From Sporosalibacterium faouarense (lineage in GTDB: Bacteria > Bacillota > Clostridia > Tissierellales > VENL01), in the NCBI RefSeq assembly GCF_016765695.1, contig NZ_JAETGO010000079.1, positions 1-48,501 of the forward strand: a stretch of DNA of 48,501 nucleotides, written 5' to 3'. Below, in pieces: positions 16,580 through 25,204 of the stretch. Within the stretch, counting starts at the first letter, position 1. The number at the start of each line of letters is the position of its first letter. Under the pieces are notes generated by a model. It was not told where the DNA came from and did no database searches. It saw only the letters and a list, made by a program, of their open reading frames with translations. The translations under genes and the position numbers were made by a program.

Positions 16580-17359
16580 ATGAAGTTTATATCTATTGGC
16601 GACAATTGTATGGATGTATACAAGCAGATGGGAAAAGCTTTCCCAGGAGGAAATTCAGTGAATTTTTCTGTTTATGTGAAGCAGCTAGGAGAATGTTCTT
16701 CCTATCTAGGAGTAGTAGGTAATGATGATTATGGAGATATCATGATAGAACAAATTAGATCAAAGAAAGTAGATATAAGCCATGTACAAAAAGTAGAAGG
16801 TGAAACTGCCCATACAAATGTAGAGATTAAAAACGGTGATAGGATATTAAATGACTATGATGAAGGTGTTTTAAAGCATTTCAATCTATCTGACGAGGAC
16901 TTACAATACATTAGAAGTCATGACTTTCTGCATACAGCCATTTGGGGAAACTGTGAAAGGTATCTAAACTATTTGAAGGATTATGTAACAATCTCTTTTG
17001 ATTTTGCAGATAGAATTGATTTAGTTAAGATAAAAGAGGTTTGTCCTAATGTCGATTATGCCTTTCTATCTTATAGTGAGGACAATCTTTCTATAAGAAA
17101 TACTTTAGAACAGATAGTTAGTCTTGGTCCAAAATGTGCAGTAGCAACTTTGGGAGCTAATGGAAGTGTTGCTTATGATGGTGTAAGCTTTTATAAAGAA
17201 AAAGCAAAAAGAATTGATGTAGTAGACACATTAGGAGCAGGTGATTCGTTTATAGCTGCATTTATGGTAGGTATAGCAAAAGGCTATGATGTAAGAATGT
17301 GTTTGCAAATGGGAACTAGAAAAGCATCAAAGACAATCACATATTTTGGAGCATGGTAA
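16580..17359 (+). CDS. frlD: PfkB-family sugar kinase, fructoselysine 6-kinase-like
   Basis: A 259-aa ribokinase/PfkB-family kinase. The N-terminal 'ISIGDNCMDVYKQMGKAFPGGNSVNFSVYVKQLG' and short length match FrlD-type fructoselysine 6-kinases, which phosphorylate Amadori products. The second PfkB signature 'DVVDTLGAGDSFIAAFMVGIAKG' contains the catalytic Asp and anion hole. 'AVATLGANGSVAYDG' precedes it. The FrlB deglycase that normally completes the pathway is not next to it, so the substrate is less certain and another sugar is possible. GAAAGGTAGAGG lies upstream of the ATG. Confidence 0.78.
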   Translation: MKFISIGDNCMDVYKQMGKAFPGGNSVNFSVYVKQLGECSSYLGVVGNDDYGDIMIEQIRSKKVDISHVQKVEGETAHTNVEIKNGDRILNDYDEGVLKHFNLSDEDLQYIRSHDFLHTAIWGNCERYLNYLKDYVTISFDFADRIDLVKIKEVCPNVDYAFLSYSEDNLSIRNTLEQIVSLGPKCAVATLGANGSVAYDGVSFYKEKAKRIDVVDTLGAGDSFIAAFMVGIAKGYDVRMCLQMGTRKASKTITYFGAW

Positions 17360-17555
17360 ATAAGGAAGTATTCCTATTGCAATATAATTTTGATAGATAT
17401 TATAATAAAGATGTAGATAAAGCACCGCATAGTATAGAACCCACAGTTAGTGCAAAATCAGTATTTTCTTTGAACCTATCGAGAATGTAGATGAAATTAA
17501 TATAGTTTTAAATGTAGGTTTTGAAGAATTTAAATTTGATAATATAGAAGTGTAA
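17353..17555 (+). pseudogene. Frameshifted small gene or remnant after the PfkB kinase
   Basis: An ATG at 17353 overlaps the kinase stop (ATGGTAA) and opens a 45-residue frame containing 'YNFDRYYNKDVDKAPHSIEP' that ends at 17490. At the T-rich tract 17464-17471 the -1 frame continues as 'FFEPIENVDEINIVLNVG', then 'FEEFKFDNIEV' and a TAA at 17553. Joined, they would make about 66 residues of ordinary-looking protein. I do not recognise the family. Decay by a one-base deletion is the simplest reading; sequencing error or programmed frameshifting is possible. Confidence 0.35.
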
Positions 17556-17573
17556 AAATAATTATTATAAAGG

Positions 17574-17612
17574 ATAAAGGGACTCTTTTGAGTGCCTTTA
17601 TTATGTTTTTTT
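17574..17612 (+). terminator. Rho-independent terminator
   Basis: ATAAAGGGACTC / GAGTGCCTTTAT form a 12-bp stem with one mismatch and a TTTT loop, followed by a run of seven T at 17606-17612. The remaining ~150 bp before the kinase gene is AT-rich with nothing recognised. Confidence 0.75.
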
Positions 17613-17760
17613 GATATTATTTGTTTCTACAATTATAATTAATAATATAAACTTAATTTTATAAATTATAATTTGATAAATAAGTCTGAGCAAGATTATA
17701 AATGTTAAATTTTGTAATTAAATATTTAATAAGCTACTAGCTAAGAAAGATGGTGATAGT

Positions 17761-19857
17761 TTGTTAAAAAGAATAAAAAATATGACTTTACAATTAAAGA
17801 TTACTATTATCTTCATATCAATGACTCTATTAATTTTGCTAATTCTAGGATCTATATTTTATACAAATACTACTGAAACCTTAAAAGAATCTAAGGAAAA
17901 GGAAATGAAGACTATTGCCATTGAAACAGCGAATAAAATTGAGAGATTTCTATTTGAGCGTTCAGGAGATATAGACGTATTATCAGAATCAAAAATTTTA
18001 ACTATGCCAGAAGTTCAGAATAGTACACGGCTTCACTTTTTATCTAATGTTATGGAAGCATATAAGACATATGATAGTATCTTTGTCTTAGATTTAAATG
18101 GGAAAGTGACACTTTCAACTGGTGACGTGCCTAATATTGAGAGAATACGCAATGGATTAATAAACTCAGATTCATATATATCTGAGATAATTACAAATGA
18201 AGAAGGAGAAAAATTAATTTGTTTTTCTAAGTTTTTAATTAATGAATCTGGAGTAAAAATAGGTACTGTAGTTGAAGTAATGAATTTTCACTCCATTGAA
18301 GAAATAGTTGAAAATGTAACTGTTGGGAAGAGTGGATATGCTAAGCTAGAGGTAGTCAAGTCAAATGTGGAAATTAACAGTGACAATCATGCTGTTAAAA
18401 TAAAGAGTCAAGGTGAGGATTATATCACTATTAGTGTACCTATTAAAGAATTTTACTCTAATAAAAGTCAATGGAGTATTAAAGTTTTACAGAGGGAAGA
18501 TGAGGCATATGAAGTTATAAATAATTTTATTAAATACTTATTACTAATATCCTTTGTTATATTTGTCCTGTTTTCTTTCTTATCTATAATTATATCAAAG
18601 GTAATTACTGAGCCTATAAGAAACTTAATGTACAAGGTTAATCAGCTTATGAAAGGAAATAAAAGATATAATTTTAAATACAAGACTAAAAATGAAATAA
18701 AGAGTTTAACATCTTCTTTTGATATATTACTTGAGCAGCTGAACTTTATGATGCAAATGGTTCTTGAAAAGACAGGAGAAGCTGCATATATGGGTGAATT
18801 TAATGAGAATATTAAAGATCTATTTAAAAGTATTTCAAAGGGAATCCTAACAATAGATGCTAAAGGTCAGGTGACATCTATAAATAGAGCTGCAGCACAT
18901 ATTTTAAAGTTGGACTATAATAATGAGTATGATTTAAATATTAATAATAATGAAACCCCGGGATTAGGCGATTTCTTCAAAATTCTAAAAAATAGTTTTG
19001 TTAATGATATAAAATATAGAGGAGAAATATGTAATATTTCCCATGGCAAAGAAGGATTTATTCCTGTTATATTTAATACTCTTAGACAAACTGATCATAA
19101 TGGAGAGCTAATAGGAATGACAGTAATTATTAATAATTTAGAAGAAAAGAGAATGTTTCAAGAGAGCATATTTAGAGAAAAGCATTTATCTCAACTTGGA
19201 GAGCTGTCAGCTGGTATGGCTCATGAAATACGAAATCCATTGGCTTCGATTAAAGGATATGCTCAAATTGCTCGCATGGAGTTAGAAGAAAGTCATCAAA
19301 GTTATGAAGATTTAACTATTATTCTAAATGAAGTTGAGAGGTTAGATAGGATTATTGAACGATTTATGGCATTTGCAAGACCAAACCAACCAATAAAAAC
19401 GGAAGTTTCAATTGGAGACTTGATTGATGAAACAATAAGGTTAATGAAAAGCGACCTTGTTAAGAATAGAATAAAAGTAAAGTTTGTAAGAGCAAATAAC
19501 GATAAGATATTAGTTGACTATGAGCAGATAAAACAAGTACTTATTAATATATTAATCAATGCTATTCAAGCATCCAGCCATGGAGATGAAATTCTTATTA
19601 AAACCTATGGAATCTATAAGGAAAATTTTTTTGCAATTAAAATAATTGACCAAGGGGTAGGCATTAATGATGAAATAATAGATAAAATCTTCACACCTTT
19701 TTATACAACTAAAGAAGATGGTTCCGGGCTAGGTTTATCTATTTCGTCCCAAATTATTAAAAATCATCAAGGATTCCTTGAGATTGACAATACGTTGAAA
19801 AGGGGAACAAGTATACTAATTAAATTGCCAATGAGAGGTGAAGATAAAAATGAATAA
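17761..19857 (+). CDS. Membrane PAS sensor histidine kinase (AtoS-like)
   Basis: A 698-aa sensor kinase paired with the sigma-54 activator that follows. TM1 (about 12-33), an extracytoplasmic Cache-like sensor of about 220 residues, TM2 (about 258-280), a HAMP linker, then a PAS domain ('SISKGILTIDAKGQVTSINRAAAHIL'). HisKA has phospho-acceptor His488 in 'GELSAGMAHEIRNPLASIKGY', and the HATPase domain shows 'LINILINAIQAS', 'DQGVGI' and 'GSGLGLSIS'. This order is typical of AtoS/ZraS-type kinases of NtrC-family regulators. I keep TTG 17761, with GATGGTGATAG upstream; ATG 17782 is an alternative. Ligand unknown; the neighbouring ammonium channel suggests nitrogen-related input. Confidence 0.88.
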   Translation: MLKRIKNMTLQLKITIIFISMTLLILLILGSIFYTNTTETLKESKEKEMKTIAIETANKIERFLFERSGDIDVLSESKILTMPEVQNSTRLHFLSNVMEAYKTYDSIFVLDLNGKVTLSTGDVPNIERIRNGLINSDSYISEIITNEEGEKLICFSKFLINESGVKIGTVVEVMNFHSIEEIVENVTVGKSGYAKLEVVKSNVEINSDNHAVKIKSQGEDYITISVPIKEFYSNKSQWSIKVLQREDEAYEVINNFIKYLLLISFVIFVLFSFLSIIISKVITEPIRNLMYKVNQLMKGNKRYNFKYKTKNEIKSLTSSFDILLEQLNFMMQMVLEKTGEAAYMGEFNENIKDLFKSISKGILTIDAKGQVTSINRAAAHILKLDYNNEYDLNINNNETPGLGDFFKILKNSFVNDIKYRGEICNISHGKEGFIPVIFNTLRQTDHNGELIGMTVIINNLEEKRMFQESIFREKHLSQLGELSAGMAHEIRNPLASIKGYAQIARMELEESHQSYEDLTIILNEVERLDRIIERFMAFARPNQPIKTEVSIGDLIDETIRLMKSDLVKNRIKVKFVRANNDKILVDYEQIKQVLINILINAIQASSHGDEILIKTYGIYKENFFAIKIIDQGVGINDEIIDKIFTPFYTTKEDGSGLGLSISSQIIKNHQGFLEIDNTLKRGTSILIKLPMRGEDKNE

Positions 19858-21196
19858 TTTAAATGTTTTAATTGCAGAGGACGAAGCTAACTTGGCTAGA
19901 TTATTAGATAGAATATTACGAAAAAGAGGGTATAATACTTTTGTAGTTAATAATGGGGAAAAAGCTCTAAATATTGTAAAAAATGAGCCAATTGATATCG
20001 TGATAACAGATATTCGGATGCCTGGGATTGATGGTATAACTTTACTAAAGGAAATAAAAGCATTTGACTCATGCGTTGAGGTTATTGTGATGACAGCATT
20101 TGCAACTGTGGATACTGCAATTGATGCTATAAAGATAGGTGCAAGGGATTATATACGTAAACCTTTTGATGTAGAAGAAGTGCTGGAGGCTATAGAAAAA
20201 GCTAAACTGATAGTAGGGCATAACTCAGAGTATGATACTCATGATTTTAAGACTGACGAGATTTTAGTTACTAATAGTATGTCCATGAGGAGTCTTAAGA
20301 AATTAATCGAAAAAGTAGCAAGTAGCAAAGCTACAGTAAATATATATGGTGAAACAGGAGTTGGTAAAGAACTTGTGGCTAAAACAATTCATGAAATAAG
20401 TGATCGTAGTGAAAAGCCTTTTATTAAAGTTAATTGTTCTGCATTACCAGAGACTCTTTTGGAAAGTGAATTATTTGGATATGAAAAAGGTGCATTTACA
20501 GGGGCTTTTAAGCGCAAGCTTGGTCGTTTTGAGCTTGCCAACGAAGGAACTATATTTTTAGACGAAATTGGTGATGTCTCTCCTTTGATTCAACTAAAAC
20601 TGTTGAGAGTGATTCAACAAAAAGAACTTGAACGCTTAGGAGGAACTCAAACAATACCGCTAGATATTCGCGTTATTACTGCCACTAATAAGGATTTGGA
20701 GGGACTTGTTAAAGAGAATAAGTTTAGAGAAGATTTATATTATAGATTAAATGTCATCCCTATAAAAGTTTCTCCACTACGGGATAGAAAAGAGGATATT
20801 CCTGAATTAGTTAATACATTTATTAGAATTGCTTGTGAGAAAAACAATATACCAATAAAGAGATTTTCACCAAAAGCTTTAGAAATGCTTTCTAATTATT
20901 CTTGGCCTGGTAATGTTAGGGAACTTGAGAACATCGTTGAAAGGATAATTATAATAAGTGAGGGTCAAATAATTGAACACTCAGATTTGCCAGAATGTAT
21001 TTGCTCTGAATTGGACATGAGCGATGGAGGTACCTTAGATGCTAGAAAGGACGAAGTGGAAGAACAAGTTATTAGAAAAGCTATTATAGAAACTCAAGGA
21101 AATATGACAAAAGCTGCTAGAAAACTTGGTGTTTCAAGAAGAACATTATATCGTAAGATTCACAAGTATGAAATAGACGAAAAAGAAATGGATTGA
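19850..21196 (+). CDS. Sigma-54-dependent NtrC/AtoC-family response regulator
   Basis: A 448-aa enhancer-binding protein. Receiver domain with D54 in 'IVITDIRMPGIDG'; AAA+ domain with Walker A 'GETGVGKE' (167-174), the sigma-54 contact loop 'GAFTGA' (214-219) and Walker B 'TIFLDEIG'; C-terminal Fis-type HTH 'NMTKAARKLGVSRRTLYRKIHKYEI'. The intact GAFTGA loop shows that it should activate sigma-54 RNA polymerase. ATG 19850 is chosen, with GAGAGGTG upstream, over GTG 19838; it overlaps the kinase by 8 bp. The consensus -24/-12 promoter directly downstream makes the Amt gene its probable target. Confidence 0.92.
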   Translation: MNNLNVLIAEDEANLARLLDRILRKRGYNTFVVNNGEKALNIVKNEPIDIVITDIRMPGIDGITLLKEIKAFDSCVEVIVMTAFATVDTAIDAIKIGARDYIRKPFDVEEVLEAIEKAKLIVGHNSEYDTHDFKTDEILVTNSMSMRSLKKLIEKVASSKATVNIYGETGVGKELVAKTIHEISDRSEKPFIKVNCSALPETLLESELFGYEKGAFTGAFKRKLGRFELANEGTIFLDEIGDVSPLIQLKLLRVIQQKELERLGGTQTIPLDIRVITATNKDLEGLVKENKFREDLYYRLNVIPIKVSPLRDRKEDIPELVNTFIRIACEKNNIPIKRFSPKALEMLSNYSWPGNVRELENIVERIIIISEGQIIEHSDLPECICSELDMSDGGTLDARKDEVEEQVIRKAIIETQGNMTKAARKLGVSRRTLYRKIHKYEIDEKEMD

Positions 21197-21202
21197 AATA
21201 AA

Positions 21203-21247
21203 TTAATGGGACATAAATGTCACACTGTGAAAAATATGTCCCAATAA
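21203..21247. promoter_or_regulatory. 45-bp imperfect palindrome, candidate enhancer site for the sigma-54 activator
   Basis: The whole element is symmetric about 21225: outer arms TTAATGGGACATA / TATGTCCCAATAA (one mismatch) and inner TCACA-C-TGTGA. It begins 6 bp after the activator gene and sits about 75-120 bp upstream of the predicted sigma-54 start, the usual enhancer distance. It has no U-tract, and a separate terminator follows at 21269. Confidence 0.6.
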
Positions 21248-21268
21248 GTCAATATAAGCACAGCTAAA

Positions 21269-21292
21269 AGTAGGTATTAACCTGCTTTTTTT
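21269..21292 (+). terminator. Terminator of the kinase/activator operon
   Basis: AGTAGGT / ACCTGCT (one G-U pair) with loop ATTA, followed by TTTTTT. It separates the regulator operon from the sigma-54 promoter. Confidence 0.75.
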
Positions 21293-21294
21293 AT

Positions 21295-21310
21295 TGGCAT
21301 AATATTTGCT
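21295..21310 (+). promoter_or_regulatory. Sigma-54 (-24/-12) promoter of the ammonium transporter gene
   Basis: TGGCATAATATTTGCT fits the consensus TGGCAYRNNNNTTGCW at every defined position, with GG and GC ten bases apart. The expected start is near 21321, about 34 nt before the amt ATG. Confidence 0.85.
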
Positions 21311-21354
21311 TCTTAGTTAGTATGTTAAACAAAAAATCAAAGGAGGAGTTATAT

Positions 21355-22572
21355 ATGGGTTTTGATACAGGTAGTACGGCATTTATGCTAATAGCTACAA
21401 GTTTAGTAATGTTAATGACTCCAGGATTAGCATTTTTTTATGGAGGGCTTGTTGGTAGAAGAAATGTTATAACAATTATGATGCAAAGCTTTGTATCACT
21501 GGGGATTACAACAATACTATGGTATACTGTTGGATATTCTTTATGCTTTAGTGGAGATGTTGGAGGTATTATTGGAAATTTAGATATGATGTTTTTAAGA
21601 GGAGTATCTATTACAGACGCTTTCTCTCCCACCAATAATATCCCTATGATTGTATTTATCGCTTATCAAATGATGTTTGCAGTAATCACTCCTGCGTTAA
21701 TAACGGGGGCATTTGCTGATAGAGTAACCTTTAAAGCGTATATTATATTCCAAGTCGCATGGTTACTCCTTGTATATTTTCCATTTACACATATGATTTG
21801 GGGTGGAGGATTTTTATCAAATCTAGGAGTTCTTGACTTTGCTGGAGGTATTGTTGTTCATACTACTGCTGGGATGGCGGCATTAGCTTCTGTCTTTTTC
21901 GTTGGAAAAAGGCACTGTAAGCCAAGTGAGCCGCACAATATCCCTTTAATTGCTATGGGAACTGCTCTATTATGGTTTGGTTGGTATGGATTTAATGCAG
22001 GAAGTGAGCTGCGTGTTGATAGCATTACTACACTGGCGTTCTTAAATACAGATATTGCAGCTTCGTTTGCAGCTATTGTGTGGTTGATTATTGAATGGAA
22101 AGAAGTAGGTAAGCCTAGATTTGTTGGCCTTTTAACAGGGGCGGTAGCAGGTCTAGCTACCATTACTCCAGCAGCTGGATTTATTAGCACAAATATGGCT
22201 GCAATAGTTGGTATTTCTGCAGGTATTGTATGTTACTTTGCAGTTAAGTTGAAAAATAAACTTAAATGGGATGATGCATTAGATGTATGGGGAGTACACG
22301 GTGTTGGAGGTATTTTAGGAGTAATTTGTTTAGGCTTATTTAGTAGTACTGCTGTAAATAGCAGTGGTGCTAATGGATTATTCTATGGTGGAACTCAATT
22401 TTTTCTAGTGGAAACTGGAGCAGTTATCTTTGCTGCTGCTTATGCCTTCGTTATATCTTATGTACTTCTAAAAATAATTAGTAAAATAACCCCTGTTAGA
22501 GTAACAAATGAAGTTGAAGACTTTGGGTTAGATTTTGAAATTCACGGAGAGAATGCTTATTACATTCAATAG
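21355..22572 (+). CDS. amtB: Ammonium transporter, Amt/MEP/Rh family
   Basis: A 405-aa channel with about eleven transmembrane helices. Signatures: 'MTPGLAFFYGGLVGRRNVITIMMQSF' near the N-terminus, 'FPFTHMIWGGGFLSNLGVLDFAGGIVVHTTAGMAALA' with the first pore-lining His, and 'WGVHGVGGILGVICLG' with the second. It carries NH4+/NH3 into the cell under nitrogen limitation. AAAGGAGGAG precedes ATG 21355. An upstream in-frame ATG at 21322 lies at the predicted sigma-54 transcription start, so it cannot have a ribosome site on that transcript. No GlnK/PII gene follows, unlike many amt loci. Confidence 0.95.
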   Translation: MGFDTGSTAFMLIATSLVMLMTPGLAFFYGGLVGRRNVITIMMQSFVSLGITTILWYTVGYSLCFSGDVGGIIGNLDMMFLRGVSITDAFSPTNNIPMIVFIAYQMMFAVITPALITGAFADRVTFKAYIIFQVAWLLLVYFPFTHMIWGGGFLSNLGVLDFAGGIVVHTTAGMAALASVFFVGKRHCKPSEPHNIPLIAMGTALLWFGWYGFNAGSELRVDSITTLAFLNTDIAASFAAIVWLIIEWKEVGKPRFVGLLTGAVAGLATITPAAGFISTNMAAIVGISAGIVCYFAVKLKNKLKWDDALDVWGVHGVGGILGVICLGLFSSTAVNSSGANGLFYGGTQFFLVETGAVIFAAAYAFVISYVLLKIISKITPVRVTNEVEDFGLDFEIHGENAYYIQ

Positions 22573-22581
22573 ATAATAATT

Positions 22582-22606
22582 AAAGGTACCCGCTACGGGT
22601 ACCTTT
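22582..22606. terminator. Terminator between convergent amtB and ppa
   Basis: AAAGGTACCCG / CGGGTACCTTT, perfect 11-bp stem with a 3-nt loop. On the plus strand it runs into TTTATCTTATTT. Confidence 0.8.
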
Positions 22607-22610
22607 TATC

Positions 22611-23093
22611 TTATTTATAGTTTTCTCTAGATTTCGCTATAGTTTTAACTGCTTCTTCTACTCCGGCCCAGCCTTTAACTATAACTTCTTTTTCTTCTAA
22701 ATTCTTATACACTGAGAAAAAATGTTCAAATTCCTTTAGTATATGATTTTCCAAGTCTTCAAGGGATCTTATATTTTCAAATCTTGGGTCATTTGAGGGA
22801 ACTCCTAAGATTTTTTCATCCCTTCCCTTTTCATCTTCCATAATGAACATACCTATTATTCTGGCTTTGATTAAACACCCTGGAAAAGTTGGAAAAGTAG
22901 TTATTACCATGGCGTCTAAGGGATCTCCATCATCTGCCAAAGTATTTTGTATAAATCCATAATCAGCTGGATAATAAACAGGAGAATATAAAACTCTATC
23001 TAATCTAAACATTCCTTTTTCTTTATCAAACTCATATTTGTTGTTACTTCCTCTGGGTATTTCTACAAAAACTTCCATACAAGGAGCCGACAT
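22611..23093 (-). CDS. ppa: Inorganic pyrophosphatase (family I, soluble)
   Basis: A 160-aa soluble pyrophosphatase that hydrolyses PPi to two phosphates and so drives biosynthetic reactions. The family I signature 'DDGDPLDAMV' supplies the metal-binding aspartates. 'MEVFVEIPRGSNNKYEFDKE', 'YPADYGFIQNTL', 'IKARIIGMFIMEDE' and 'HFFSVYKNLE' match the family in order, and the length fits the bacterial class. I choose ATG 23093; the GTG at 23102 used by the longest frame is itself part of the GAGGTG ribosome site. Single gene with its own extended -10 promoter, convergent with amtB. Confidence 0.93.
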   Translation of the reverse strand: MSAPCMEVFVEIPRGSNNKYEFDKEKGMFRLDRVLYSPVYYPADYGFIQNTLADDGDPLDAMVITTFPTFPGCLIKARIIGMFIMEDEKGRDEKILGVPSNDPRFENIRSLEDLENHILKEFEHFFSVYKNLEEKEVIVKGWAGVEEAVKTIAKSRENYK

Positions 23094-23129
23094 AATATAC
23101 ACCTCACTTTATAAATTACAATCATTGTT

Positions 23130-23138
23130 ATTATAACA
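23130..23138 (-). promoter_or_regulatory. Extended -10 promoter of ppa
   Basis: On the minus strand TGTTATAAT reads as a perfect extended -10, about 40 nt before the ppa start. No good -35 is visible. Confidence 0.45.
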
Positions 23139-23159
23139 CTATATATGCTTTATAGACTT

Positions 23160-23204
23160 AAAAAAATGTAATATTTATAAATTTATATTGTTTTACATTT
23201 TTTT
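23160..23204. repeat. AT-rich inverted repeat in the ppa-oppA gap
   Basis: AAAAAAATGTAA (23160-23171) and TTACATTTTTTT (23193-23204) are exact complements around a 21-nt AT-rich centre that is itself roughly palindromic. It could be an operator or a bidirectional stop. It is one of few structured elements in the ~450-bp gap; the others are the cre-like site and the opp promoter. Confidence 0.4.
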
Positions 23205-23296
23205 TCATGCGATCAGAAGAATATGTATTTTTTACTGAGTTAAATTCAATAAAATTATATATATGCAATCTAAAAATGAAAGATGAAATGAAAAAC

Positions 23297-23311
23297 TTGC
23301 AAACGCTTTCA
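23297..23311. promoter_or_regulatory. cre-like site (CcpA-type operator)
   Basis: TTGCAAACGCTTTCA fits the published catabolite-responsive element consensus WTGNAANCGNWNNCW at all defined positions. It lies about 150 bp upstream of the opp -35 box, so either it acts on an undetected promoter or it is a chance match. Confidence 0.45.
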
Positions 23312-23462
23312 TGTCAGGTCTATGGAAGAAATATACAAAAACCACGATATAAATATTAAAATAGCTTAACTATGTCAAAAAATAACAAATAGCACATAGT
23401 CTCAATGTTAAGAAAAAATGCAATAGGAAAACGATATCCTGCAAATTTCAGAAAATTAACCA

Positions 23463-23492
23463 TTGACATTGGATTAGAAATCCTTATATAAT
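23463..23492 (+). promoter_or_regulatory. SigA-type promoter of the opp operon
   Basis: Consensus TTGACA (23463-23468), 18-bp spacer, consensus TATAAT (23487-23492), about 55 nt before the oppA start. This is one of the strongest promoters in the window. Confidence 0.75.
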
Positions 23493-23547
23493 AACAATTA
23501 AATATTAAAAAGTTGTAACATTTCAAATTATAAGGGGGTAAATTATT

Positions 23548-25179
23548 GTGAAAAAATCATTTCGTATTTTGGCTTTGTTACTTGTGCTAGTTTTAGCATC
23601 TTCTATAGCTTTAGTTGGGTGTGGAGACAGTACAGAAGAGAGTGGAAAATATTTAAGATTGGCTAAGGACGTGGAATTATCGTCAATGGATCAACATATT
23701 GCTACAGATGGATTGGCATTTGAGACTATAGCTGCAACAATAGAAGGATTATATAGTTTAGATGCGGCTGGTAATACAATACCTGCTATCGCACTTTCCC
23801 ATGACGTGAGCGATGATGGACTAAAATATACGTTTAAGTTAAGGGAAAACGCAAAATGGTCAAATGGAGATAAAGTTACAGCCAATGATTTTGTATTTAG
23901 TTGGAGAAGATTAGTGAATCCCAATACTGCAAGTGAATACAACTTTATTGCAGATGTAGCTGGACTAAAGAATGCTGCTAAAATAGTGGATGGAGAACTT
24001 CCTAAAGAAGAATTAGGTGTAAAGGCATTAGATGACCATACACTAGAGGTTGAGCTAGAAAGGCCTACGCCTTACTTTATTTCTTTAACAGCTTTTGCTA
24101 CATTCTTTCCTTTAAATGAAGAGTTTGTTACAGAAAAAGGAGATCAATATGCATTAAATCCAGAAAATATATTGTCTAATGGGCCATTTAAGATGGTTGA
24201 GTGGAATAAAGGCTATGGATATAAGTTAAATAAAAATACTGACTATTATGATGCAGAAAATGTAAAAGTTGATGGATTGGAATTTCGTATTATAAAGGAC
24301 CCTCAAACAGCAGTTCTGAAATTTGATTCAGATGAGCTAGACGTGGTGAAATTATCGGCGGAGCTTGTTGAAAAATATAAGTCTGATGAAAGTTTTAAAC
24401 TAATAGGAGCAGGATATTTATGGTATATGTCATTTAATCAGGAAACAGAATTATTTAAAAATGTTAATATGCGTAAAGCTTTTAGCCATGCAGTAGATAA
24501 GTCTCATATTGCAGATAATATACTAAATGATGGTTCTTTGGTGGCTGATTTTATAGTTCCTATAGGATTAGCTACTGGTCCAGATGGCAAGGATTTTAGA
24601 GATGAGGCAGGAACATATTCTCAATATGATAAAGCTTTAGCACTAGACTATTGGAATCAAGCAAAATCTGAATTAGGAAAAGAAGAATTGGAAGTAGAAG
24701 TGTTATTTGATGATTCTGAGACTGTCAAGAAGATGGCAGAATTTATTCAAGCTGAATTAGAGACTAACTTACCAGGATTGACTGTTAAGTTGAAATCACA
24801 GCCAAAGAAAAATCGTTTAGCATTAATGAGATCAGGAGACTTTGAACTTGGACTTACAAGATGGGGGCCAGACTATTCGGATCCGCTAACTTACCTAGAA
24901 TTATTTATAACAGATGGATCATCTAATAGTCCAAATTACTCAAGCCAAGTATATGACGACCTTGTATATTCTGCATCACGTGGAGATCTTTCCTCTGATC
25001 CTATTGGAAGATGGGAGGCAATGATAGAGGCAGAAAGAGTTCTGTTAGAGGAAGATGCAGCAGTTGGACCTTTATATCAAAGGGGATATGCTTTCTTGAT
25101 TAACTCTAAAGTGACAGGAATTGAAGACCATGTTGTTGGAACGCCTTTCATATATAAGAGTGTTGAGATAAGCGAATAG
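23548..25179 (+). CDS. oppA: Oligopeptide ABC transporter substrate-binding lipoprotein
   Basis: A 543-aa extracellular peptide-binding lipoprotein (SBP family 5). The signal peptide ends in lipobox 'ALVGC', lipidated Cys25. 'YLRLAKDVELSSMDQHIATDGLAFETIAATIEGLYSLD' and 'DGLKYTFKLRENAKWSNGDKVTANDFVFSWRRL' are the family hallmarks, the latter just as in OppA. It captures short peptides and delivers them to OppBC. The start is GTG 23548, with TAAGGGGGT upstream. First gene of the five-gene opp operon; a long hairpin between it and oppB may raise its expression over the membrane genes. Confidence 0.93.
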   Translation: MKKSFRILALLLVLVLASSIALVGCGDSTEESGKYLRLAKDVELSSMDQHIATDGLAFETIAATIEGLYSLDAAGNTIPAIALSHDVSDDGLKYTFKLRENAKWSNGDKVTANDFVFSWRRLVNPNTASEYNFIADVAGLKNAAKIVDGELPKEELGVKALDDHTLEVELERPTPYFISLTAFATFFPLNEEFVTEKGDQYALNPENILSNGPFKMVEWNKGYGYKLNKNTDYYDAENVKVDGLEFRIIKDPQTAVLKFDSDELDVVKLSAELVEKYKSDESFKLIGAGYLWYMSFNQETELFKNVNMRKAFSHAVDKSHIADNILNDGSLVADFIVPIGLATGPDGKDFRDEAGTYSQYDKALALDYWNQAKSELGKEELEVEVLFDDSETVKKMAEFIQAELETNLPGLTVKLKSQPKKNRLALMRSGDFELGLTRWGPDYSDPLTYLELFITDGSSNSPNYSSQVYDDLVYSASRGDLSSDPIGRWEAMIEAERVLLEEDAAVGPLYQRGYAFLINSKVTGIEDHVVGTPFIYKSVEISE

Positions 25180-25204
25180 TTATTTGAGGAAAATGTATGA
25201 AAAG

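Noticed and set aside
21322-21354. Earlier ATG as the amtB start
   Set aside because: It coincides with the predicted sigma-54 transcription start and has no ribosome site, whereas ATG 21355 has AAAGGAGGAG.
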